A stretch of DNA of 64,000 bases from Gigaspora margarita (GCA_009809945.1 WTPW01000188.1:130562-194561); one strand, 5' to 3'. Counted from the stretch's first letter, positions 47,891-60,002 are shown. The notes: generated by a model from the letters alone, not told the origin. Numbers and translations are program-made.

Positions 47891-49573
47891 ATATTGTGTC
47901 CTATGCCTTATTCGAATATAGGAATAGGCTGTCGTATATGGCAATATATAAATACTCGGTAAGTACAAGAGTCTATTTCACAGTGATTATTTTATTCGAT
48001 CATTATATATTAAGTACTTTTGAAATTGACGTTCGTGTAGTACATTCATTTTAAATGTCAATCACAATCTATCTTTCATGAACAAGCCAAATGCCGTTTA
48101 CACATATTATAGACACAACTGATGCCTTTGTCGCTTCCTTTGAACTGTTAGTTCCTATTCTCTATTCACTTCGACGCCACTTTCGTAAAGCAGCACCACC
48201 ATTTGCCTCCTAATTCACTGATCACGGCAGGTAAATCTTCTTGATTTTCTACCCAACACGATTACTCTAGAATCCAACATACTTCAGCATAATCGCAGAC
48301 CTTTTATATTTTAGTGTCTTTTCTAGTCATTTGAATTAAAGCCCTACTTTGACTAAATCAAGTAATAGTTATTTGCACGTGCCAAGTTTGTGGCGCATAT
48401 TGCAATCAGATTTCACAACCAGGTATAACGTAACACGATCAGGAAAGTTCAAAATAAACGTTCATTTGTCGAAAATTCGTGCAAGAAACCACCTTTAGTG
48501 CTCTAACAAAACGTTTCGTTGGGTTATTTTACTATATGAAAAGCCTTCTCTAACCTTAATTTCTCTCGAAAAATCTCCAGAATCATGCGATCTACCATAA
48601 AGGGTGGTCGGATCGGATAAAGCGACCCGATGTTTAGGGTTAACTTTTTGATGCAGTAATGGTATAGATCATTGAATTAACTCCGCTTTAGCCGACCCTC
48701 ATAAGAGACAAGATTGACTTTGTCCATTTTTGGTCTGAATTATACCTCTCAAAATTACAAAACTAGAGGTGTGAACTATAAACTATTAATAAATATAAAC
48801 TGTAGTATCGTAAAACTGTAGTTTTAAAATAAACTAAATAAACTTATATGCATTGTAATTTACGGATCACATCTCTGCTCTAAACAAATTACAAATTATT
48901 CTAGTTATGGTGAAGTTACCGGACTACGGAATTTTCCTCACTATATCGAGAGTCAAATCTTTATAACTCGGAAGAAGGTATGGATCATTTGGTTTGAGAA
49001 CCAGAGATCTTAATTCACTAAGATTCTGATATTAATGATGGCTTTCTATTAATGATCAATTTCTTTTATTAAATGGAAGATTGCATCAAAGCATCTTTGC
49101 AACGATTATAACCTAACTATTTTAAGTATTGGATCCTAACTAACAATTAGCATTTCACATTAATTCACCTGACTATGACTTCCACAAATTAATAACTAGA
49201 AGTGTTATACGATTGTTTTCAATAGGACTTTGCCCTGAGTAAACTTGAATGAAATAGCACCCATTTTGACAATTTTACAAATTTTTTATTTGATTTTTAT
49301 AAATTACGAAAACCAATTATATAAAAAAAAAGATCCACGAAATGAACTTTTAAGTTTATATGTTTCAATTTATAGATCATTAATTAAGTTTGATTTACTC
49401 AAAATTGTTTATATGTAAAACTTGGCCCTTTTAATACCAGGTTCGTGACACAAATATAACATTCAAATTAGTTACAGGAGAATATATTCCATATTGAACT
49501 AACTATGCTAAATACTAATATTATACGTAATAACGAAAAAATTGAGAATGAGGATCAATATAACTATTGACTA
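47891..49573. other. Intergenic region right of the palindrome
   Basis: No protein family recognised on either strand. 48060-48560 is less AT-rich than average and could hold undetected exons. A small inverted repeat, AAAGGGTGGTCGGATCGG with AGCCGACCCTCATAAG, spans about 48599-48708. Confidence 0.45.
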
Positions 49574-51538
49574 TTATCCTATCATCTCTACTATTTGTTT
49601 CATAGTTTCATCAATAATACTCTCTTCATTATATTCTGGGTCCGGAAAGATAGCCAAATTGTAACCAATAGATTCCAATAGTGCTTTCGTATCTTCACTT
49701 ATTTCCTCATGATTTTTAATCACTTTCTTATCAATCACAGTAAATTTACTTATTTCCCAATGATTTTTAATCACTTTCTTATCAATCGCAGTAAGTTCAC
49801 TTATTTCCCTATGATTTTTAATCACTTTCTTATCACTCACAGTAAATTCTTTTATTAGTTTTCTTTTAAGGTTCGTAAGCACCGCTATTTTATTATTAAT
49901 AACTTGGCCACTAAATAATTTCATTAGTTTTAATGTATTATTCAAACTTTCATATTTGAGTGGATCTACATAATGAAAAAAATATTAAATTAAATAGTTG
50001 TGAATAAGAAAATAAATTAAAATATCTTACCGATAATAAAAATCATTGATTTTATTTTCATTATTTTAAACTTATAGCGGATTTTGTCATAAATTAATTT
50101 AATTGAATTAGGCTCGTTTAACCCAGGTGTGTCAATAAGATTGTAGGTATGGTTTTTGATAATAATCGAACATTCTTCGCAAACTTTGGTAACAGGAAAT
50201 CTCTTTATAAGAAGTACGATTAATAAAAATGATTTTTGTGGCTATAACCAATTCATAAATATATTTTTAACTAATGTTATTGTAAATTACATACGCTTTG
50301 TTTGGCAATAAACTTGCAAGAACCATTTCCCAAAAAATTTCCCAAAGTGCTTTTCCCCGAACCTACAATTTAATATGTAAATTAATTTTTACATTAATTT
50401 TATAAAATTTAAAAAAAAATGTTTACCGGTCTCCCCAAGTAAAATAATTGCGGGAGTAGCTACTGAAAATTCAGGTTTATTGCTTGTATTAAAATATGCA
50501 ATAATCATCGAAATCAAGACCAAACCAGCAAACACAATAATTCTGTAATCAATATGCCATGAATTCATTTTTTTACTTCTCTTCAGAGGCTCTTTAATTT
50601 CAGTAATCATATTTTTTAGATTATCCATATTACTTGTAGTTGCTTCACTATCGTCACCATAAATCTCAGGATTTGGAGCGACAATCCATCGATGATTAAC
50701 TTTTTCGATATATTCTTCAACAAAATCAGAAAAAGAAAGTTCCATTTTTTCACGAGTATCAGTTTGTTCATTAGTACATTTTGTAAATACTATGATCACA
50801 TTTTCATTATTTAATTCTGTCATGCATTCATCTAAATGAGACATTCTATCTGATGTAAATCGGTTTCCTTCTATAATTAAGTGAAAGTACAAGAATAAAT
50901 AATAAACCGATATGCACACGAAATATATTAAAAAATTTACTAATTTGAAATATACATGCCAAGTACAAAAAGAAAAGCTTGAACTCCATGTACACATGAA
51001 TTGTCAATAACTTTATTAATTTTATTCCATGGTCTATTTGAAATTCTGTCAATAACTTTATTAATTTTACTCCATAGTCTATTTGAACTTGTTCTTTCTC
51101 CAGTGAACCCCGGCGTATCCACTAAGATGAATTTTTGTTCACCTATATTAAGTTTAGCAGTTTTTATTGATTGTTGATTACGTCCCTAAAAATTGGAATG
51201 AAATAAATAATATTTAAAGAAATGAAGAATGTCAATAATGGCATGCAGCGCAGTAATAAAATCGAAAATGAATAAAAAATAAATAAATAATAAATACATC
51301 TTCACCATTTCCTTCATAGGGTCCATTAAATATTTCAAAAGGTTCTGTTGAATTTTCGCATGCTTTTAATAGCAAGTTCCCGACAGTACTTTTTCCCACA
51401 CCTAATAACATATAAGATTAATAATGTACATAATATACTTTTGAATAGTTTAGCTAACATGCCTTCTCTCCCGACCAAAATTATAGAAGGTAACTCATAT
51501 TCTTTTTCACCCATAAGTTCTTTTTCGTTTTCGCCCAT
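49574..51538 (-). CDS. AIG1-like GTPase with two P-loop domains and a central membrane segment
   Basis: Seven exons on the minus strand: 51463-51538, 51298-51401, 50960-51185, 50427-50870, 50295-50362, 50031-50202, 49574-49965. All are in phase; 493 residues. Domain 1: P-loop GREGVGKS (23-30), DTPG (83-86), then VIIVFTKC. Domain 2: P-loop GETGSGKS (281-288), DTPG (330-333). AIG1/GIMAP-type GTPases bind GTP and often assemble on membranes. A hydrophobic helix at about 246-262 (IIVFAGLVLISMIIAYF) separates the domains. Introns 1 and 3 use GC-AG with the same GCATGT donor. A 15-residue duplication (WSKINKVID / WNKINKVID) is at about 97-121, and a 17-residue motif (DKKVIKNHxEIS) is repeated three times at about 403-453. 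The start is the first ATG upstream of the P-loop; the upstream frame has only TTG. Confidence 0.85.
49785..49960 (-). repeat. Reserved note: 51-bp coding triplication lies at 49703-49857
   Basis: The last exon of the minus-strand AIG1-like gene contains three tandem 51-bp units, each encoding DKKVIKNH(R/W/E)EIS with an (E/K)(F/L)T(V/A) start. The region upstream in the exon (to 49965) is unique. In-frame unit length keeps the gene open, consistent with slippage or unequal exchange under coding constraint. Confidence 0.6.
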
Positions 51539-53278
51539 AAGTACTTTTAAAAAGTTGTTAAATTTTCTGAAGTTATTATTAATCAAATATTTTAAGATAA
51601 TTACGGAAATTTTATTTTAATTATTTACGTTTCAGATTATAAATAATAAATTCGGTGCGCCGTAGCGTAATAAGAATCCCAAGCTATTGTTAGACGTTTG
51701 TCCGTCTTTGAACATATTTGATTTTAGGCGTTAAAAAGTTTTTAAAGCATTTTCAATGAAATTCTATATATATTCCATAGGTAAGATGACAAAATTTGCG
51801 CAAAAAAAGCCTCATTTGGTTCATTTATTTCTAATTGAAGTTTTATTCATAATTTTTAGGAATAAGACTGATTAACATCATTACAAAGAAAGGTTACAAA
51901 ATAAAATGGATAAGGCTGATAAATGAATTCCTCAATCTGGCTGTACTGTGGGAAATGTGTCTGCATTTGCTGAATTTCCTTTAGAACCGTTATATCATTG
52001 TAATATAGTCAAAATATTGCTCATTGTATCCTATTATAGTAGCAATCTGCACATTGCAAATATGTCCTATGTATAGTACTTACGATTGTACTGTACTGTA
52101 CATATGTACAGTATGTACGTACGTACGTATGTACGTACGCGTGCGACTCAAGGATTTTCTTTTCTTTGATTAAGTTAATTACTATTAAGTTGGGATCTAG
52201 TAGGATTTTGACAAAATTGGTCATCATTAAGGGTATAGTTGGCGTCGCAGATTTATATTACAAAGTTAGAAATTAAAACTTTTAACATCTAACAATTTAA
52301 GTTAGTATTTTAAGATTTCGGCGCTCAACTATAATTATAGTTAATATCAACGGGATTATGTCCTTTCGGGAACTTGAAATAAAATCTTTATAAAATATTC
52401 ATTATCTTTGATAATATTTTAAACTAGCGCAATTATAGAATTCTATGAATCACATAAATCATATGAACCTGCATATTACCATTACCTTCTGAATGGTAAT
52501 ATACAGAGTTATAGTATTCTTAGAATTCCATAATCACCAAAAGTCGACCGATAGGTACCATAGTAATCATTCACAATATAAATTTGGATTTATTAAAGTC
52601 AGATTTTAAATAGTCAGATGACAATTCACACAAAGATACTAACGAGTTTTTATTTATTCATATTCACAACAAATAAATGAATAATATAATAAAGTCCATA
52701 TTAACCATTAGAATAAAAAGAACGGTTGCAACATATACGTAGATTTAGCTTTAGCTGAAATGTAACAATACCAAGAGTGACGCCACTATTGTTTCTTGTC
52801 AATATACAGCATTATGTAACATTATTTAGTATTTCTGTCTTCTGTATTTGGATTTATTATAACTTATAATATATTATATAGAGTAGATTTACAACTGTCA
52901 TTATTTAAATAACGTGCATAAATAGTCCTGATATCGCATCGAAGAGTTTTACACTCAACAGTTATAGCATTTTAAGAAATCTTTTGTTATGATTACACAT
53001 ATCATTGTCTATATTTATTATTATATCCTTTCGTAATTACAAAATAACAAAATAATCCTCTTTAAAGTTAACTGCGAAATGACCACTTTAACATAAACAC
53101 AATTCTTTATTATTTATATAATATAAAAAGTGGGTTGACCTCAAAAAAAAAACCAAGAAAAAGGTACCTAATTTTTTTTTTTTATTCAAAGTCTATTCAC
53201 AATTCTAAATAAATACAGTAATAATTATAACAATAATAATCACAGATAGATATAACTTTTTAGCAGGTTTATCTTGAC
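51539..53278. other. Divergent intergenic region between two AIG1-like genes
   Basis: 1.74 kb separating the start codons of oppositely transcribed AIG1-like genes, so both promoters must lie here. At 52090-52145 there is a dense GTAC/ACGT palindromic microsatellite (ACGTACGTACGTATGTACGT). 52480-52520 holds a small inverted pair (GCATATTACCATTACCTTCT / AATGGTAATATAC). No gene seen. Confidence 0.55.
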
Positions 53279-53813
53279 ATGGAAGAAGAAGAAATTATAG
53301 AACCCGAAGAGAATACCACGGATGAAGCACGAGTTAATGTCGATCCAAAAGAAATTAGAAATACTGCGATTTTAATCGTAGGATGCACCGGTTGGCATTA
53401 TTTTGACATTATTTAGCAAATGCAATAAAAAATCAATAAAAAAAAATTGTTCACGAATTTTAAACTTATTATAGGAGCTGGTAAAAGTACATTAGGAAAT
53501 TGGTTATTAGATGAAAATTTATTCAAAACAGATTTCAGGATGGTTTGTCAACACAAATTATTTTGGTTTAACATTTTAAGTATAATTAGTATAATTGCTT
53601 TATTTGGCTTTTCATTATTTTAAGGATTCCGTCACTCAAGTATGCCAAACTATTTCAATTCGAATTGATGGTAGAGACTTTGTTCTAATGGATACTCCGG
53701 GCATATTCGACGAGGTGGGTAATAATGAAAAACACCTACCAAGAATTGAACAATTAGTCAATCTCTGTACTTATGGAATCCAAGCGATAATCCTTGTTAT
53801 TGGTATTTATTAC

Positions 53814-53848
<35 letters not shown>

Positions 53849-54400
53849 ATCATTTTTCTTTTATTTTTTGAATATTTTTTAAGAAATAACTGATTTATTT
53901 TTAATTTAATTAGATATAAAAGATTATCATAATTTTGAACGCACAGTTCGTATTATTAAAAAATTTTTTGGAAATGGTGTTACCAACCATATGATAGTTG
54001 CATTTTCTAATGTGTCTAAGGATCAAAATGAAACAAATCGTATCGAAAGTAGGCTTAATTCATCGATGAAAGAATTTTTGAAAACCGTCCAAAATCGATG
54101 GATCATTTCTCCGAATCCAGATGTATTTAAAAGCGATGACGAAGTTGTAAAAAGATGTATGGCTAGTATCAAAGATATGATTCTTAAATTTGGGAATGCA
54201 TATCATTTATATAATTTCAATGAAGCACGGTATGTAGTCATTTATATCTTTCATGTGCAAGTTGGTAATTCTAATATATATATTCAATATAATTATGTAG
54301 CCCACAAAAGTACTGGCTTTCACAGATCTTTTTTATTGTTATCGTTTCTTGTATCAGTTATGCTGTAGGATATTATTGGCACACACTATTCGATTCATAA
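53279..54400 (+). CDS. AIG1-like GTPase with C-terminal tail anchor
   Basis: Five exons (53279-53390, 53475-53542, 53625-53802, 53914-54229, 54301-54400), GT-AG, in phase; 257 residues. P-loop GCTGAGKS (35-42), switch/Walker B DTPG (83-86) followed by IFDE, and AFSNVSKDQNE at about 157-167 where the base-recognition motif is expected. The last exon encodes a hydrophobic segment (about 234-250, IFFIVIVSCISYAVGYY) and a seven-residue tail, a tail-anchor layout like that of many GIMAPs. An acidic N-terminus (MEEEEIIEPEE) precedes the domain. Arranged head to head with the two-domain AIG1-like gene at 49574-51538. Function unknown; a GTP-controlled membrane scaffold is an inference from the family. 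Confidence 0.88.
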
Positions 54401-54578
54401 ATTTTTTTAAATGAACCTATTTTTACTCTTAACTTTAAAATATGTGCACACAACTTATATATTAAACAATAGCTCTAAATAAATGTATCTATACCAGAAA
54501 TGAATGCATGAGTATATATGGTTTATACGGCTGATGATAATATACTCTACAGCTTTTACAATATTTAACTTTAATTAA

Positions 54579-54915
54579 GGGAATAGGTATTTCCACACCC
54601 AATTTTGGCGCTTCCACACACTTATAAGTCGCGGTTGAAGCTGGAAATTATGTTCTAGATTTAAAAATATAAACCATGCCAAAATCCACTTATACTTTTT
54701 TATCATTATAAACCCTAACATAACTGTTAAGAAATATTCCATCAAAATTTTTGAAAATTTCATGTTAAAATAATTAAAATTTTCAGTTTCAGACGCGATA
54801 TTAATTATTTTATGAATTATGACAAATACTCGATGTATGTAATATAATATAATAATTAGTTTTTGCTATAACTATAATACACATGTGATCAAAGAGTGTG
54901 GAAATACCCGCTCCC
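54579..54915. repeat. MITE with TTAA target, GGGAATAGG ends
   Basis: TTAA at 54575-54578 and 54916-54919. TIRs of about 21 bp: GGGAATAGGTATTTCCACAC and complement of GGGAGCGGGTATTTCCACAC. 337 bp. Same target and GGG start as the MITE at 42482-42839 but otherwise unrelated. Confidence 0.88.
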
Positions 54916-54919
54916 TTAA

Positions 54920-56060
54920 TTTATATAACGTATAACTTTGTAATTAGCATGGCTGAATTCAACCTGATTGGCTGATGACCTTTTTTAATTATTTTGATTG
55001 GTAAATTATTTTTGTAATATACGATTAATTTATTATAGCAAAAAAAAAAAAAAAAAAAAATACTAGCACGGTAGCAAGTGCTTTACATAGGAACAATTAT
55101 TCACTTGCAACATCATTATCTTTATTAAATATGTATAACTAAATGAACTGATAAACAATATATGCCCTACCCTTGCGCTAGGAGTTTCTTCCTGCTAGAG
55201 TTTGAAATCAGTTCTATTTTTCACATGTGAGAACTATTTTTAACCGGTTTCAATATAAGAACAAAACGACCGATTCCGAGTTTACTTATGTTTATCAATT
55301 CAATATTCTGTTGTATCTTTGATTCTTAACGTTAATATATCTTGTGTTGACTGTGTAGCATCGATTTAAATTTTAAATTTATCAATGAAATTTTTGTTAA
55401 ATGAGATTATATACAATATTTTAATCAGAGTTGATGCTAATTATTCTCACAAATCTGGCATTTGGCAGCTTAATAAAATCCATATTGTTATGAATATGAG
55501 ATTTAATAAAAAAAAAATTAAAATAAAATTAAAGTATACTACTAGCATTCGGGGCATTTCCAAGTTAAAGTCAAAAAAAAAAAAAAAACAAATAAATAAA
55601 CAAACATTTAATCTGTAAAAAGTTATACGTGTTTATAAGCACCATAAAATTATATATATATATATAAAAAAATCTGCTAACAGGAAAAAAAAATATTAAT
55701 TAAAATTTGTAATGGTAAGTCTTCAGTAAACCAAGATTTTAAACACAAACAGTCAAATTCAAGAATATTTTGTGATATAGTAACTGTTAATCCAGCTAAC
55801 CTAAACAGTTGTTTACATGGAACACTAGTAGACTAGCCTGAAGAATGACTTTCGTCATGTTAAGGTTATTATCACGAAGATCTTCACATGTAACAAAACC
55901 CCAAAGATGCGATTATAAAATTGCTATTTATAGTTAGGGAATATGATGGAAATAGATGAGATATAAATGATTAAGAGAAAATTTTTGTAACGATAAGTGC
56001 TTTTTTCTTCACTGCCTGACTTTGGTTTGGTTCTTTCGTGTGTGTTTTACTTTGAAATAA
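54920..56060. other. Intergenic, upstream of kinase pseudogene
   Basis: Mostly AT-rich with an A19-A20 run at 55041-55060. 55870-56060 (GATCTTCACATGTAA, GCGATTATAAAATTGCTATT, GATAAGTGCTTTTTTC) is repeated at 57948-57975 and 58560-58720, in the same orientation, marking a duplicated 5' flank. Confidence 0.5.
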
Positions 56061-56069
56061 ATTTAGTCT

Positions 56070-57243
56070 GCTGAGGCAGGTAATTCAATGGGAGTTTGGA
56101 AAACTACCTGGGTCATTATTATGGAATTGGCATGGAAGGAAATTGGAATAAATGGTTGGAAAAGTTTCGAAAGGACCCCAAATTTTTGCTCTTATGGAAA
56201 TCACAATGTCGACTCCGATCATCAATCTGAACATGGAAAATGTGCACATTGTAATGGAGATAATGTTCAACTAGTGTAGTGTATATTTTGTGACCCTGAT
56301 AATGCAACAAAATGGACAAGTGGAAATAAAAAATTGACAATTGATGAAAATGTTCCAACTTAGAACCCAAAGATATGAAGATGTGATTGAATGAATTTCA
56401 ATTGATAAATTATCTAATGTTGAAGAAATTAGTAAATAAGGTCTTTGACCTATATATTTAACAATTTGGTCAGATGGCATGCAAAAAATTAAGGTTGATG
56501 ATAACTATTTCTACAAAAAATCACATAAATCAAACAGCATCATTGCACTCAAGACACTGACCAGTTCTAAGGAAACAATAAGTTTTTAAAAAAGTATTTA
56601 TTTGGTGATCCATCTAAGAACTATAGATTTTTTATAATTTTTTATGATAAAATTTGGGGTATACTTTATATAAGTCTTATAATAGAGTGGAATCTGGCAC
56701 TGCACTGCTCTCTAGGCAAAAGTTGTTTTTTTACTAAGCTAACCTTTTTTCAATTTTTAACAAAAGTTGTAGAGCAAGTTTTTTGTGATTCTAATAGTAG
56801 TAAAATTGGTGAAGTTGATCTGGTGGTTCTTGAGATATTTTAAGTTTTCTCTTACAATCATATAATTTCTTTACAATTTGTAAAGAAATTTTATATGATT
56901 ATAAGGAGAAAACTTAAGATATCTCAAGAACCACCATATCAAATTTACTGATCTTACTACCATTAGAATCACAAAAGCTTGCTCTACGACTTTAGTTAGA
57001 AGTTGAAAAAGGTTAGCTTAGTAAAAAAACAACTTCACCTAGAGAGCTGTGCCAGATTTCACTCTATTATAAGACTTATATTAGTATGCCCCAAATTTTA
57101 TTATAAAAAATCTATAGTTCTTAGATAGATCACCAATTATAAGTCTTATGAAATGTAAATTAATGAATAAGTTGCAATATTTAGAATACCCCAAATACAA
57201 ACAAATGAATATTTGATGGTATTACAGTATGCTAATAGTTGAA
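56070..57243 (+). pseudogene. Protein kinase pseudogene (Glomeromycotina type)
   Basis: Starts with Sel1-like sequence (GNSMGVWKTTW), then a cysteine-rich part (CAHC, CIFCDPDNATKWTSGN) like the zinc-ribbon/TSGN N-terminus known in Rhizophagus kinases. The start of a kinase domain follows (DKLSNVEEISK, then IWSDGMQKIKVDDNYFYKKS, SIIALKTLTSSKETISF). After the 530-bp palindrome it resumes with QTNEYLMVLQYANS (hinge region) and then breaks off into Sel1 repeats. Broken by at least CAG to TAG (about 56277), TGG to TGA, two stops in the glycine loop and several frame changes. The catalytic loop and DFG are missing. Not functional. Confidence 0.7.
56604..57133. repeat. 530-bp palindrome inserted in the kinase pseudogene
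   Basis: Arms GGTGATCCATCTAAGAACTA and complement TAGTTCTTAGATAGATCACC. Also TAATAGAGTGGAATCTGGCA, CTTTTTTCAATTTTTAACA and GGTTCTTGAGATATTTTAAG, all inverted. The centre is near 56870. It splits the kinase between the SSKETISF and hinge blocks. Non-coding. Confidence 0.88.
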
Positions 57244-57760
57244 ATTAATGAGTATAAAGTGTTTACATATTATCTGAAGTCTGCTAACAAGGGTATTTCT
57301 ATCAGAATATACTAAATCAGTATTTGTTATCTCCAAGAAATCAGATTTGAAGATAAATACCAGGCATTTATTTGGTATAAAAAGTTAGCAAAAAAGAATG
57401 TTCTTATAGAGCATTTATGCTTGGATATAGTTATAAATATAGAATAAGTATTGAAAAGGATAAAAACAATGCATTTATATATTACTAAAATTGGCAGGTA
57501 TGAATAATTCTAATAGAATGTTCCAAGTTGGATATTGCTATTATTGAAGAATTGACATCAAAATTGATAAGTATAAAGTATTTAAATATTATCTGAAGTC
57601 TGATAAAGCAGATAATTTAATGGGAATTTGAAAAACTGCATGGTGTTATTATTACAGAATTGGCATAAAAGAAAATATTAAATGATAAGAATGGTTTTGA
57701 AAGGACCCCAAAAGGAAAATAAAGGTTGCATTAGGCACAAGATATAATAAAGTCTCTACA
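57244..57760 (+). pseudogene. Sel1-repeat remnants and duplicated kinase N-terminus
   Basis: Readable Sel1-like pieces: KYQAFIWYKKLA, then LGYSYKYRISIEKDKNNAFIYY followed by a stop and VGYCYY; next KYKVFKYYLKSDKADNLMGI. The block from 57613 (TTTAATGGGAATTTGAAAAA to AAAGGACCCCAAAA) is a second copy of 56083-56180. Sel1 repeats are usual partners of kinases in this lineage. Several stops; no intact product. Confidence 0.6.
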
Positions 57761-58079
57761 GAACTCAGAACAGAAAAATGGAAAAAAATATTATATATAT
57801 ATATTGGGCTAGCTCAGTAAGACTATTTTTGACCCATTGATCCTTTTTTTTTTTCCATTGTATATTTTAATAAATTCAATAAATTGATCCAAATGAGAAT
57901 AATAAACTAATGCATAATAAAAGTCATGCTAAAAATATTATTGCAAGGATCTTCACATGTAAGGGAAGTGCAGTAAATCATGTAATTATCTGGGGGGTTG
58001 CCCATCTATCACGTCCTATTTATATATATATAAACAGCCAATAATATTGAAGCAAATCGATTATTAGTTAATCGCAGAA

Positions 58080-58430
58080 AATTGCTACATAGTAAAGTCT
58101 AAATTCTACTATGTCAATCGATAATTATCGATTAAGTAAACTTGTTTGGAAGACCAAAATACACATACTCTAAAATTTTTATTAAAATTGAAAAAATATT
58201 TATCATTTAACTTTTAATTTTTACATTTGTCAAATATATTTTTTTAAAAAATTTTAATTTTTCTGTCGAACGTAAAAATCAAAAGTCAATTAATAAAAAA
58301 TTCTCTAATACTTATAAAAATTTTATAGTAAGTGTATTTTGATCTTCTGAATAAGTTTACTTAAGCGCTTTAATCGATTTGCTTAGTAAAAAAAAATTTA
58401 GACTTTACTATGTAGCAACTTTTGTCGATT
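58080..58430. repeat. Palindromic MITE family D, copy 1
   Basis: Outer TTGCTACATAGTAAAGTCTA and complement ACTTTACTATGTAGCAA; inner CTTGTTTGGAAGACCAAAAT / ATTTTGATCTTCTGAATAAG. It splits the duplicated flank of the kinase pseudogene (57948-57975 and 58560 on). Other copies at about 59480-59790 and 60003-60345; the window ends inside a fourth (about 63965-64000). Confidence 0.8.
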
Positions 58431-59107
58431 GTGGTATAGCTTATTTTCAGGTCAAAGCCATTTTTGAGTTTTATGAAATTTGATTGGTCAACAGTCCTAT
58501 CACAGGGGGTCAGGACCTATATAAACACTAATCCTGTAATTTACTACAGTTCCCTAATAAAGTCTTAAAAATGCAATTATAAAATTGCTATTTATAGTTA
58601 GTTAGGAAAATAAGATGAAAATAGATAAGATATAAAAGATTAAGAAAAATTTTTTGGAATAATAAGTGCTTTTTTTTTTTTACTGCCTGGTTTTGATCTA
58701 GCTCTTTTGTAGAAATTCTACCCAGCCCCTTCAATTTAAAAAAAAAGTAAAAATAAAATAAATCCATAGAAGGTAAGTATAAAATTGGAGACAAGAGATA
58801 TTAAAGGATTTGTTTTGCAATTCATACCAAATTCTAAAATTATGAACTGAGTAAAAGAAGAATAAGAAAATGAAATAAGGTTTAGAGAAAATAAAAGGCA
58901 TAAAGTTGTGAGCATGCATAGCAAGTAAAAGAAATTGCACCAAGCCATGAACTTATACTTGCTACCTTGAAAAAAGATAAAAGACAGTAAAATATACAGT
59001 ACTGTACTATAGCAAAAAAAAAAAAAAAAGAAAGAAAAGAGTCAAAAAGATAATAGTATATAGCAACTAGAATGCACTATACTATAGTATGTGCTTGTAC
59101 TTGTTAT
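58431..59107. other. Spacer with duplicated kinase 5' flank
   Basis: 58560-58720 is the second copy of 55900-56060. 58740-59100 shows A-rich purine sequence on this strand; the overlapping minus-strand frames here are T/F-rich and not gene-like. Confidence 0.5.
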
Positions 59108-59479
59108 TTTTTTTTGGTGTTAAGGTGAGGTTTTGCCTTTATCTTTATTAATAAAATGTGCAAGATTCCTCATGGGGTTTCTCAGATTACAAATATTAAT
59201 TATACAAGAATTAAGACTCAGACTATAGATAGAAATATTCTAGCTAATTGATCTGCAACCTAAACCTACTAGAGTGGTTAAAACTCATCTAGATTTGAAT
59301 ATAGAGAATAGAGTTAGTTGCAGAGCTATATTTTATTCAGTTGTATGACCAGATTTCTATTTTTCTGAGTGCTAAGCCCAAAAGTGGACATGTGCTATTG
59401 TTATTTTCATGTTGTTGGTCTAGTAAGCCACAGATGCAGCTATAAGTATATAGAGTTCTGTTGTAATGAGAAGTATATA

Positions 59480-59790
59480 AAGGTTTGGTAAGTCGCTTAA
59501 GTAACTTTATTCAGAATATCAAAATACATATACTATAAAATTTACAACAAAATTGGAGAATTTTTATTAATTGGATTTTAATATTTATATTCAACGAAGA
59601 GATTAAAATTTTATTAACAAAATATATTCATTGAACGTAAAAAATAAAAGTCAAATAATAAAAAGTACTCTTATTTGATGAAACTTTCAGGATAGATGTA
59701 GTATAGTCTTCCAAATAAGTTTACTTAAGCACTAATAATAGATTTACATAGTAGAATTTATACTTTACTATGTAACTACTATTGGCAATT
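59480..59790. repeat. Palindromic MITE family D, copy 2
   Basis: TCGCTTAAGTAACTTTATTC..CAAAATACATATACT paired with GTATAGTCTTCCAAATAAGT and TACTTAAGC. The right outer part TTATACTTTACTATGTAAC is present; the left outer part is lost or diverged. Confidence 0.75.
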
Positions 59791-60002
59791 AACCAAAAAT
59801 CGATTTTATCCAATAATAAGTAACACCAGATTTTTGTGTCCAAAATCGTCCAGAAAGGTAACTTTTTTTCAGAAACATACAGTAATATAAATACTGTATA
59901 TTGCCAAAATAAGCCACTTCCAAAAATAAACTACCCCACTCTATTGGTCAAAAAACTCAAAAATGTCTTTGACCAGAAAATAAGCTACCCCACAATTGAT
60001 AA

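Noticed and set aside
51539-51586. N-terminal extension of the minus-strand AIG1-like protein
   Set aside because: The frame is open to 51586 but starts with TTG; the first ATG, at 51538, gives a normal distance to the P-loop.
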